In this document: positions 4,467 to 10,656 of the stretch, piece by piece | How the letters are laid out: each line of letters begins with the position of its first letter | Position numbering within the stretch: the first letter of the stretch is position 1 | NCBI GenBank assembly: GCA_016200765.1 | Contig: JACQEC010000019.1 | Coordinates: 1 to 11,049, forward strand | Length of the DNA: 11,049 nucleotides | Direction: 5' to 3' | DNA from: Chloroflexota bacterium | Lineage (GTDB): Bacteria > Chloroflexota > Anaerolineae > JACRMK01 | Notes under the pieces: model-generated | Database searches by the model: none | Told to the model about the DNA's origin: nothing | What the model saw: the letters and a program-made list of their open reading frames with translations, nothing else | Program-made: the position numbers and the translations under genes

Positions 4467-7235
4467 ATGACCACACAAACCTTCACCAGGGGCGACCCCG
4501 CCAGCGATGTTCTGCATTACGACCGCCAGCCGCTTAGCGCCATCTTTAGCCCCAAGGCCGTCGCCATCATCGGCGCGACGGATAAGCCCGGCAGCGTCGG
4601 GCGCGCCATCCTGTGGAACCTCATCAGCAGTCCTTTCGGCGGCACCGTCTATCCGGTCAACCCCAAACACCCCAGCATCCTCGGCGTCAAGTCCTATCCC
4701 ACGCTTGCCGCCATCGGCGAGCCGGTTGACCTCGCCGTGATTGTCACACCGGCGGCCAGTGTGCCGTCGGTTGTGGCCGAGTGCGTGGACGGCGGCGTGA
4801 AGGGCGCGATCATCATCTCGGCAGGCTTCAAAGAGGCCGGGCCAGTCGGCGCCGCATTGGAGCGTCAAGTCTATGAGCAGGCGCGCCGCGGCCACCTGCG
4901 CGTTATCGGTCCCAACTGTCTGGGCGTGATGCGCCCGACCACGGGCTTGAACGCCACCTTTGCCAGCGCCATCGCCCGCCCCGGCACGGTCGGCTTCATC
5001 AGCCAGAGCGGCGCGCTCTGCACCGCCGTGCTCGACTGGAGCTTCCGCCAGAACGTCGGCTTTAGCGCGTTCATCTCCATTGGCGCGATGCTCGACGTCG
5101 GCTGGGGCGACCTGATTGACTACCTCGGCGACGACCCGAAAACGCAGAGCATCGTCATCTACATGGAATCCATCGGCGATGCGCGCGCGTTCCTCTCGGC
5201 GGCGCGCGAGGTCGCGCTGAATAAGCCGATCATCGTCATCAAAGCCGGGCGAACGCAGGCCGCCGCCCGCGCCGCCGCCTCGCACACCGGCGCGCTGGCC
5301 GGCAGTGATGAGGTGCTCGACGCCGCCTTCCGGCGTTGCGGCGTCCTGCGCGTGAACACCATCTCCGACCTATTCTATATGGCCGAAGTGCTGGCCAAAC
5401 AGCCGCGCCCGCGCGGGCCGCGCCTGACGATGGTCACCAACGCCGGCGGCCCCGGCGTGTTAGCCACTGACACGCTGATGACGACCGGCGGCGAGATGGC
5501 CGAATTGTCCGCAAAGACGATAGAGTCGCTCGACCAGTTCCTGCCGCCGCACTGGAGCCACGGCAACCCGATTGACATCCTCGGCGATGCCGACCCGGCG
5601 CGCTACGCCAAAGCCGTCGAGGCCGCCGTCAAAGACCCGAACAGCGACGGCCTGCTGGTGATCCTCACCCCGCAGGCGATGACCGACCCCACGCAGACCG
5701 CCGAACTGCTGAAGCCTTACGCGAAATTGAACAAGCCCATTCTGGCTTCATGGATGGGCGGTTCAGAGGTGGAGCCGGGGGAGGCTATCCTCAACCGCGC
5801 CAACATCCCCACCTTCGGCTATCCGGACACGGCCGCGCGCATGTTCGATTACATGTGGCGCTACACCGATAACCTGCGCGGGCTGTACGAAACGCCGGTC
5901 TGGCTCGACACGGAGGGCCGCGCGCCGGATCGCGCTCAAGCCGGGCAGATCATCGCGCAGGCGCGGAGCGAGGGGCGGAGCCTTCTTAGCGAGTTTGAAT
6001 CCAAGCGCCTGCTCGCCGCCTATAGCATCCCGACCACCGAGACGCGTCTGGCCGCCAGCGCCGACGAGGCCGCAGCGGCCGCGCGCTCCATCGGCTATCC
6101 GGTTGTGCTCAAACTTCATTCCGAGACGATCAGCCACAAGACCGATGTGGGCGGCGTGCAGTTAAACCTGGGCGACGAGGATGCCGTGCGCCGAGGCTAT
6201 GCGGCGATTGCGTCTGCGGTGCAGGAGAAGGCCGGCGCTGATCACTTCTTGGGTGTCACCGTCCAGCCGATGATCCAAGAGGCCGGATACGAATTGATTG
6301 TCGGCAGCAGCCTTGACCCGCAATTGGGGCCGGTGCTGTTGTTTGGCTGGGGCGGGCAGTTGGTGGAGGTGTTCAAAGACCACGCGCTCGCTCTGCCGCC
6401 GCTGAACACGACGCTGGCGCGGCGCATGATGGAGCAGACGCGCATCTACACCGCGCTGAAGGGCGTGCGCGGGCGGCCGCCGGTTGATCTGGCGGCGCTA
6501 GAGCAACTGCTGGTGCAGTTCAGCCAACTGGTCGTCGAACAGCCGTGGATCAAGGAGATAGATATCAACCCACTGCTGGCCCAGCCCGGCCCCTTCGGCA
6601 GGCTCATGGCTGGCCCCAATGGGTTGGTGGCGCTGGACGCGCGCGTCGTCTTGCACGGGGCCGAGATGAGTGAGGAGAGCCTGCCGCGGCCCTCCATCCG
6701 CCCCTATCCGATACAATATGTCACGCCGTGGACGACGAAGAACGGCCTGCCCGTCACCATTCGCCCCATCCGCCCCGAAGACGAGCCGCTCGTGGTGAAG
6801 TTCCACGAGACGCTCTCCGAGCAGAGCGTCTACATGCGCTACTTCCACGTCATGCGGCTCAGCCAGCGCATCGCCCACGAGCGGCTGACGCGCATCTGCT
6901 TTATAGACTACGACCGCGAGATGGCGCTGGTGGTTGAACACGCCGACCCGCAGAGCGGCGAGCGCAGGATACTGGCGGTGGGGCGGTTGAGCAAACTGCA
7001 CGGCCGGCCGGAGGCCGAGTGGGCGATACTGGTCAGTGACCCGTATCAGGGGCACGGCTTGGGGTCAGAACTCTTGAAGCGCCTGATTCAGATCGGGCGC
7101 GACGAGAAACTGCGCCGCCTGACCGCCGACATCTTGTCGGACAATCTGGCGATGCAGCGCGTCTCGCGCAGGCTCGGCTTCCGCCTGCGCCGCCAACTCG
7201 GCGATTCGTCGGTGATGGCGGAGTTGGCGCTGTAA
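4467..7235 (+). CDS. Acetate-CoA ligase (ADP-forming) alpha-beta fusion with C-terminal GNAT acetyltransferase domain
   Basis: Encodes 922 aa with the architecture of PatZ/Pat-type proteins. Order: CoA-binding Rossmann domain (about 22-120, VAIIGATDKPGSVG), succinyl-CoA-synthetase-like domains (about 150-480), ATP-grasp domain (about 500-725), GNAT domain (about 757-922). The phospho-histidine motif SHTGALAG is intact (H273), as is the second histidine in ISHKTDVGG (H557), so acetyl-CoA + ADP + Pi to acetate + ATP + CoA is plausible. Enterobacterial Pat is reported to have a non-catalytic synthetase part. The GNAT acetyl-CoA loop is QGHGLG (861-866), so lysine acetylation is also possible. 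AAGAGGTG (4456-4463) precedes the ATG at 4467; the ATG at 4383 lies in repeat DNA. Residues about 706-718 are a repeat-derived insertion. The gene is convergent with tctA. Confidence 0.92.
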   Translation: MTTQTFTRGDPASDVLHYDRQPLSAIFSPKAVAIIGATDKPGSVGRAILWNLISSPFGGTVYPVNPKHPSILGVKSYPTLAAIGEPVDLAVIVTPAASVPSVVAECVDGGVKGAIIISAGFKEAGPVGAALERQVYEQARRGHLRVIGPNCLGVMRPTTGLNATFASAIARPGTVGFISQSGALCTAVLDWSFRQNVGFSAFISIGAMLDVGWGDLIDYLGDDPKTQSIVIYMESIGDARAFLSAAREVALNKPIIVIKAGRTQAAARAAASHTGALAGSDEVLDAAFRRCGVLRVNTISDLFYMAEVLAKQPRPRGPRLTMVTNAGGPGVLATDTLMTTGGEMAELSAKTIESLDQFLPPHWSHGNPIDILGDADPARYAKAVEAAVKDPNSDGLLVILTPQAMTDPTQTAELLKPYAKLNKPILASWMGGSEVEPGEAILNRANIPTFGYPDTAARMFDYMWRYTDNLRGLYETPVWLDTEGRAPDRAQAGQIIAQARSEGRSLLSEFESKRLLAAYSIPTTETRLAASADEAAAAARSIGYPVVLKLHSETISHKTDVGGVQLNLGDEDAVRRGYAAIASAVQEKAGADHFLGVTVQPMIQEAGYELIVGSSLDPQLGPVLLFGWGGQLVEVFKDHALALPPLNTTLARRMMEQTRIYTALKGVRGRPPVDLAALEQLLVQFSQLVVEQPWIKEIDINPLLAQPGPFGRLMAGPNGLVALDARVVLHGAEMSEESLPRPSIRPYPIQYVTPWTTKNGLPVTIRPIRPEDEPLVVKFHETLSEQSVYMRYFHVMRLSQRIAHERLTRICFIDYDREMALVVEHADPQSGERRILAVGRLSKLHGRPEAEWAILVSDPYQGHGLGSELLKRLIQIGRDEKLRRLTADILSDNLAMQRVSRRLGFRLRRQLGDSSVMAELAL
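6588..6613 (-). repeat. Dispersed repeat inserted in frame in the synthetase gene
   Basis: The reverse complement reads CCAGCCATGAGC followed by CTGCCGAAGGGGCC, a near-identical copy of the repeat at 3395-3420 and the cluster at 1377-1453. It encodes PFGRLMAG within Q706-N718, between INPLLA and GLVALDARVVL, which are normally almost contiguous at the end of the ATP-grasp domain in this family. Confidence 0.75.
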
Positions 7236-7238
7236 GCG

Positions 7239-7330
7239 GATAGCCGATGGCTAATGGCCGATGGCTGATGGCTAATGGAAGTTGACTATCGCTATTCGCT
7301 ATCTGCTATCTGCCATCTGCTATCGCCATC
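7239..7330. repeat. Heptamer inverted-arm array C between convergent genes
   Basis: Left-arm units (GATAGCC, GATGGCT, AATGGCC) run 7239-7280, the centre is GTTGACT (7281-7287), and right-arm units (ATTCGCT, ATCTGCT, ATCTGCC) follow; two right-arm units, at 7288 and 7322, are shortened to 6 bp. It fills the whole gap between the synthetase stop (7233-7235) and the tctA stop (7329-7331), overlapping the latter. It is the only candidate for a bidirectional transcript end here. Confidence 0.88.
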
Positions 7331-8846
7331 ACGCGGCTTGTCGGCTCGGCAGACGGCGGCGGCGAAGCCCCTGCATGACCGGCAGAGCGAACAAGCCAAT
7401 CGCCGCAATCATCGTCACCAGCGCAATCGGGCGGGTGAAGAAGATCGTCAGAGAAGCATCGGACATGATCAGACTCTGGCGCAGGACCTTCTCCATCGAG
7501 TCACCCAGCACAATCGCGACCACCAGCGGCGCCATCGGGTAACGCTGTTTGCGCAGCCAGAAGCCCACCAGCCCGAAAATCAGCGTGATCCAAACGTCCG
7601 TCATCGAGTTTGAAAGCGAGTACGAGCCGAGGATCGAGATCACCACGATGAACGGCGTCATGATCGCATACGGCACGCGCATGATCGAGGCGAGCAGCGG
7701 CACCCCCAGAATGCAGATCGTGAACGTCAGCAGTTGGCCGAGGTAGATGCTGGCGATCAGCCCCCACACAAAATCAGGGTTCGTGATGAACAGTTGCGGG
7801 CCCGGCTGTAAGCCCCAGATGAACAGGCCGGCCATAATTACCGCCGCCGTCGGCGAGCCGGGCACGCCCAACGCGATCATCGGCAGAATTGACCCCACAC
7901 CCGCCGCGTCGGCGGACGACTGTGGCGCCATGATGCCGGAGATCTCGCCTTTGCCGAAGTCCTCTTTGTCCTTCGACCACGAGCGCGCCAGGCCGTAGGC
8001 GAGGAACGAGGCCGGCGTCGCGCCCGTGCCCGGCAGCACGCCAATCCAGAAGCCGACCAGCGTCGTCCCCAGGACCAGCCAGATGCGGTCGCGCAGCGCC
8101 TTGATGGAGTCGAGCACATCGGTCAGGCCTACGCGGGCGGCCAGACCCTGAAAGCTCAACGTGCCCTGCTCCTCCGCCGATGCCAGCAGTTCGCCGATGC
8201 CGAACAAGCCAATCGTGACCGGCACGAAGCCGATGCCGCCTAGCAGTTCGCTCCGCCCAAAGGTCAGGCGCGGCGCGCCGGTCACGGTGTCGAAGCCGAT
8301 GGAGGCGAGCAAGAGGCCGAGGCCAATCATCGCGATGCTCTTGAGCGGCGAGCCGCTCTCAAGGCCGGTCAAGGTGGCGAAGGCCAGCAGGAACACGGCG
8401 AACAGTTCCGGCGGGCCGAAGGCCAGCGCCCAATCGGCGAGAAGCACCGCGAAGAAGGTGAACAGCACGGTCGCCACCAGCGCGCCGACGAATGAAGCGA
8501 CGAACGACGACGAGAGCGCAAGACCCGGCCGGCCCTTTTGCTTGGCCAGCGGGAAGCCGTCGAACAATAGGGCGACCGACCACGGCTCGCCGGGGATGTT
8601 AAAGAGGATTGTGGTCACCACGCCGCCAAACAGCGCGCCCCAGTAGATGCCACACAGAAAGATAACGGCGGAGGTCGGTGGGACGAAGACGGTAACCGGC
8701 AGTAGAATAGCGACACCGCTGGTGCCGCCCAGCCCCGGCAGCACGCCGATCACCAACCCCAGCGCCACGCCAAAGAAGAGCATCAGCAAGTTGAACGGCT
8801 GTAGGGCAACCTGAAACCCCAGTGCCAGATGGGCGAAGGTGTCCAT
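7329..8846 (-). CDS. tctA: Tripartite tricarboxylate transporter large membrane subunit TctA
   Basis: Encodes 505 aa, the normal length of TctA (Pfam TctA), the ion-driven channel subunit of the TTT system in the cytoplasmic membrane, with about twelve helices. The internal twofold repeat is visible: GVLPGLGGTSGVAILLPVT near residue 34, then YWGALFGGVVTTILFNIPGEPWS and DGFPLAKQKGRPGLAL; in the second half GVLPGTGATPASFLAYGLA, FGKGEISGIMAPQSSADAAG, ILPMIALGVPGSPTAAV and GLQPGPQLF. The usual APE(A/S)A.. signature reads APQSSADA here, an unusual replacement at the glutamate. GGAGAGG precedes the ATG. It follows tctB in the order C-B-A, separated from it by heptamer array D, and its stop codon is embedded in array C. 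The substrate (citrate, tartrate, another carboxylate) cannot be read from the sequence. Confidence 0.95.
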   Translation of the reverse strand: MDTFAHLALGFQVALQPFNLLMLFFGVALGLVIGVLPGLGGTSGVAILLPVTVFVPPTSAVIFLCGIYWGALFGGVVTTILFNIPGEPWSVALLFDGFPLAKQKGRPGLALSSSFVASFVGALVATVLFTFFAVLLADWALAFGPPELFAVFLLAFATLTGLESGSPLKSIAMIGLGLLLASIGFDTVTGAPRLTFGRSELLGGIGFVPVTIGLFGIGELLASAEEQGTLSFQGLAARVGLTDVLDSIKALRDRIWLVLGTTLVGFWIGVLPGTGATPASFLAYGLARSWSKDKEDFGKGEISGIMAPQSSADAAGVGSILPMIALGVPGSPTAAVIMAGLFIWGLQPGPQLFITNPDFVWGLIASIYLGQLLTFTICILGVPLLASIMRVPYAIMTPFIVVISILGSYSLSNSMTDVWITLIFGLVGFWLRKQRYPMAPLVVAIVLGDSMEKVLRQSLIMSDASLTIFFTRPIALVTMIAAIGLFALPVMQGLRRRRLPSRQAA

Positions 8847-8864
8847 CTACCTCTCCATAAAGGG

Positions 8865-8927
8865 GGTGGCCGATGGCGGATGGCCGAAGGCTATCTGCTA
8901 TTCGCTATCGGCTATCTGCCATCGGCT
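8865..8927. repeat. Heptamer inverted-arm array D between tctB and tctA
   Basis: Left-arm units GGTGGCC, GATGGCG, GATGGCC, GAAGGCT (8865-8892) are followed by right-arm units ATCTGCT, ATTCGCT, ATCGGCT, ATCTGCC, ATCGGCT (8893-8927). It lies 7 bp beyond the tctB stop codon (8935-8937) and 18 bp before the tctA start, inside what should be a polycistronic operon. Confidence 0.85.
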
Positions 8928-8934
8928 ATTGATG

Positions 8935-9402
8935 CTAAAACGGGAGAAGCCCTTGACGGTACAGCACGCTCTTCGGCAAGGGAACTTTGAAGCCCTGCTC
9001 GAACAGCAGGTAGAGCGCGAGCGGCACGCTGAACCCCATCACCGCCACCCACAGCCAGCGGTAGCGGCCAATCCAGCGGCCAAAGAAAGCCATATACCCG
9101 CCGCTGACGAGGTAGAAGCCCAGCCATGGAACGAGCAGGACGACGGCCACCATCGGCACGGTCAGTTTCCAGAACGCCGCCGCCCCTTCCGCGGAGCCGA
9201 ATAGCTCACGAGTCGGCTTCACGCGTAGGGAGCGGCCAAGCACGACCAGCGCCGCCAAGCCCATCGCCACCGCGCTCCAGAACGGATAGAAGCCGGCGCC
9301 CGGCCCGTTCGCCGCCCAGCCCGCCGTCTTCAACGAATCGCCCATCGCGACGGCGGCGATCAGGACCAGCGCCGCCGCCGTCACGTTCTCATAACGGGTC
9401 AC
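8935..9402 (-). CDS. tctB: Tripartite tricarboxylate transporter small membrane subunit TctB
   Basis: Encodes about 155 aa, typical of TctB (Pfam DUF1468), the poorly conserved four-helix partner of TctA. Hydrophobic segments lie near residues 6-24, 38-58, 78-108 and 113-133. The family features GPGAGFYPFWSAVAMG after helix 1 and FEQGFKVPLP near the C-terminus are present. I prefer the GTG at 9402 because it overlaps the tctC stop as GTGA, a common coupling arrangement, with GGTGG five bases upstream; an in-frame GTG at 9411 would add three residues. It is the second gene of the C-B-A operon. Its TAG is followed 7 bp later by array D. Confidence 0.9.
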   Translation of the reverse strand: MTRYENVTAAALVLIAAVAMGDSLKTAGWAANGPGAGFYPFWSAVAMGLAALVVLGRSLRVKPTRELFGSAEGAAAFWKLTVPMVAVVLLVPWLGFYLVSGGYMAFFGRWIGRYRWLWVAVMGFSVPLALYLLFEQGFKVPLPKSVLYRQGLLPF

Positions 9403-10406
9403 TGAATCCACCCGGCTTGCTTCATCACGTCGAGGTGCAGTTTGTTATAGTCGTCCAGGAACTTCTGGAAGTCCGCGCCGGCCAGAAACTTTAAGTCCAG
9501 CACGTTCTTCTCGGCAAAGTCTCTCCACTCGGTCGAGTCATAGACCTTCTTCAGCAGGTCCACATGGAATTTCACCTGCTCCGGCGTGAGGCCGGGCGGG
9601 CCCATCACCGAGCGCATGATGAAGTACTCGATACCGACATCCAGCCCCTGCGATTTGCAGGTGGGCAAGTCTTTGTAGGGGCCGGCGGTTGGACTGCTGT
9701 TGGCGAAGGTGCAGATGGGGCGCAGTTTGCGCGGGCTGGCCTGATAGAACGACAGCCCTTCGCTGGGGTTGTTGACGGTGGCGTCGGCCTGCTTGCCGGC
9801 CAGCGCCGCGGCCACCGCGCCGCCGCCGGATTGCGGCACATATTTAAACGGCTTGGCGCCGCTCTTGGCCTGTATCAAACTGAAGAGGACTTCATCCTCC
9901 TGCTTGGAGCCGGTGCCGGTCACCGTCAGTGCGTTGGCTTTGGCGGCGGCGGTGAAGTCGCCGGCGGTCTTCCAGGGGGCGTCCTCGTTGACCCACAGGA
10001 AGAACGGGTCAAGCGCAAGGTTGGCGATGGGGGTGAAGTCCGTGTATTGGAACGGCAGTTTCTGGCCGATGAGGGTGGTGAAGAAGGAATTGAGCGTGAT
10101 CATGGTGTAGTGCATGTCTCCCTTCTTCTCAAAGACATACTGGAAAGCGACCGCGCCCGCGCCGCCGGGCTTGTTGACGGCGAGGAACGGCTGGGGCGAG
10201 AGTTTGTTCTTCTCGATGACCCCTTGAATGAAGCGCGCGTAGATGTCGGAGCCGCCGCCCGGCTCGGTGCTGATCACGAACTCCACGGGGCGCGTGGGTG
10301 AGGCCGCAGTCGCCGGGCCGCTGGGCGCGGCGGGGCCGCACGCAACGGCGAGCAGAGCGCAAACCAGCATCAGCGTGATCAGCGTAGGAAGTGCGGAACG
10401 GTTCAT
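9399..10406 (-). CDS. tctC: Tripartite tricarboxylate transporter solute-binding lipoprotein TctC (Bug family)
   Basis: Encodes 335 aa. A signal peptide (about 1-22, LITLMLVCALLAVA) ends at a lipobox-like LAVAC with C23 as the lipid-anchored cysteine, followed by a low-complexity alanine/proline linker. Bug-family features follow: RPVEFVISTEPGGGSDIYAR (the PGGGxDxxAR ligand-binding loop), FLAVNKPGGAGAVAF, then TGTGSKQEDEV and SGGGAVAAALAGKQADATV in the second lobe. It captures a carboxylate outside the membrane and delivers it to TctA/TctB. A lipid anchor rather than a free periplasmic protein fits a cell with a single membrane. A strong AAGGAGGAGA lies upstream of the ATG, and a repeat-derived hairpin (10425-10462) precedes that. 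It is the first gene of the operon and ends in a 4-bp overlap with tctB. Confidence 0.94.
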   Translation of the reverse strand: MNRSALPTLITLMLVCALLAVACGPAAPSGPATAASPTRPVEFVISTEPGGGSDIYARFIQGVIEKNKLSPQPFLAVNKPGGAGAVAFQYVFEKKGDMHYTMITLNSFFTTLIGQKLPFQYTDFTPIANLALDPFFLWVNEDAPWKTAGDFTAAAKANALTVTGTGSKQEDEVLFSLIQAKSGAKPFKYVPQSGGGAVAAALAGKQADATVNNPSEGLSFYQASPRKLRPICTFANSSPTAGPYKDLPTCKSQGLDVGIEYFIMRSVMGPPGLTPEQVKFHVDLLKKVYDSTEWRDFAEKNVLDLKFLAGADFQKFLDDYNKLHLDVMKQAGWIQ

Positions 10407-10424
10407 CTGATCTCCTCCTTATTA

Positions 10425-10462
10425 GATGCGACACCCTTCGACAAGCTCAGGGTGCTGGCATC
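10425..10462 (-). repeat. Repeat-derived hairpin directly upstream of the tctC ribosome binding site
   Basis: The dispersed repeat (reverse strand, core CCCTGAGCTTGTCGAAGGG) forms a stem CACCC/GGGTG that is extended by flanking GATGC (10458-10462) and GCATC (10425-10429 complement). In the tctC transcript this two-part hairpin would end about 4-7 bases before the AAGGAGGAGA. There is no T tract, so it is more likely to stabilise or modulate translation than to terminate. Confidence 0.55.
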
Positions 10463-10588
10463 TGGCTTGACGTACCCGCACCAGGTGCAACAGGTTGACT
10501 TTCGCGCAGGAGCGCACGGTCATAAAACGCGAAGTGAATTGTGTTCTCTCGTTGGCGGTCACCTCCTTCCGTACTTGTCCCCAGAAGC
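10463..10588 (-). other. porB-tctC spacer with an orphan consensus Shine-Dalgarno sequence
   Basis: No convincing gene is present. On the reverse strand AAGGAGGTGA (10559-10568) is a ten-base match to the ideal ribosome binding sequence, yet no ATG, GTG or TTG follows at a usable distance. Further along the transcript are short hairpins GTGCGC-TCCT-GCGC and GCACC-T-GGTGC. I compared this leader by eye with TPP, cobalamin, ZTP, THF and fluoride riboswitch cores and saw no match. It may be the 5' remnant of a lost gene or an unrecognised leader. Confidence 0.3.
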
Positions 10589-10647
10589 GTGACGAGTGAC
10601 GGGTGACGAGTGTCGAGCGTCGGGCTGTTTCGCGACACCCGTCACTC
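10589..10647. repeat. Heptamer inverted-arm array E (GTGACGA type)
   Basis: Five left-arm 7-bp units, GTGACGA, GTGACGG, GTGACGA, GTGTCGA, GCGTCGG (10589-10623), are followed by a loop and a right arm. GAGTGACGGGTG (10594-10605) is perfectly complementary to CACCCGTCACTC (10636-10647), giving a 12-bp stem. It begins 9 bp beyond the porB stop codon. The unit sequence differs completely from the GATGGCT arrays, but period, two-arm layout and position at a gene end are the same. CTCTTTT follows on the forward strand. Confidence 0.8.
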
Positions 10648-10656
10648 TTTTCCGCT

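Noticed and set aside
4422..5285. Reverse ORF of 287 residues opposite the synthetase
   Set aside because: Composition is rich in Asp, Arg and Ala typical of an antisense shadow, and the forward gene is certain.
9564..10301. Forward ORF of 245 residues opposite tctC
   Set aside because: It is a glycine-rich shadow frame of a well-supported gene on the other strand, a common result of high GC.
10555..10570. 3' end of a 16S rRNA gene on the forward strand
   Set aside because: Only ten bases match the 16S tail; the preceding sequence has none of the conserved helix 45 sequence.
10463..10588. Known riboswitch upstream of tctC
   Set aside because: No match by eye to TPP, cobalamin, ZTP, THF, fluoride or SAH cores; a covariance search would decide.
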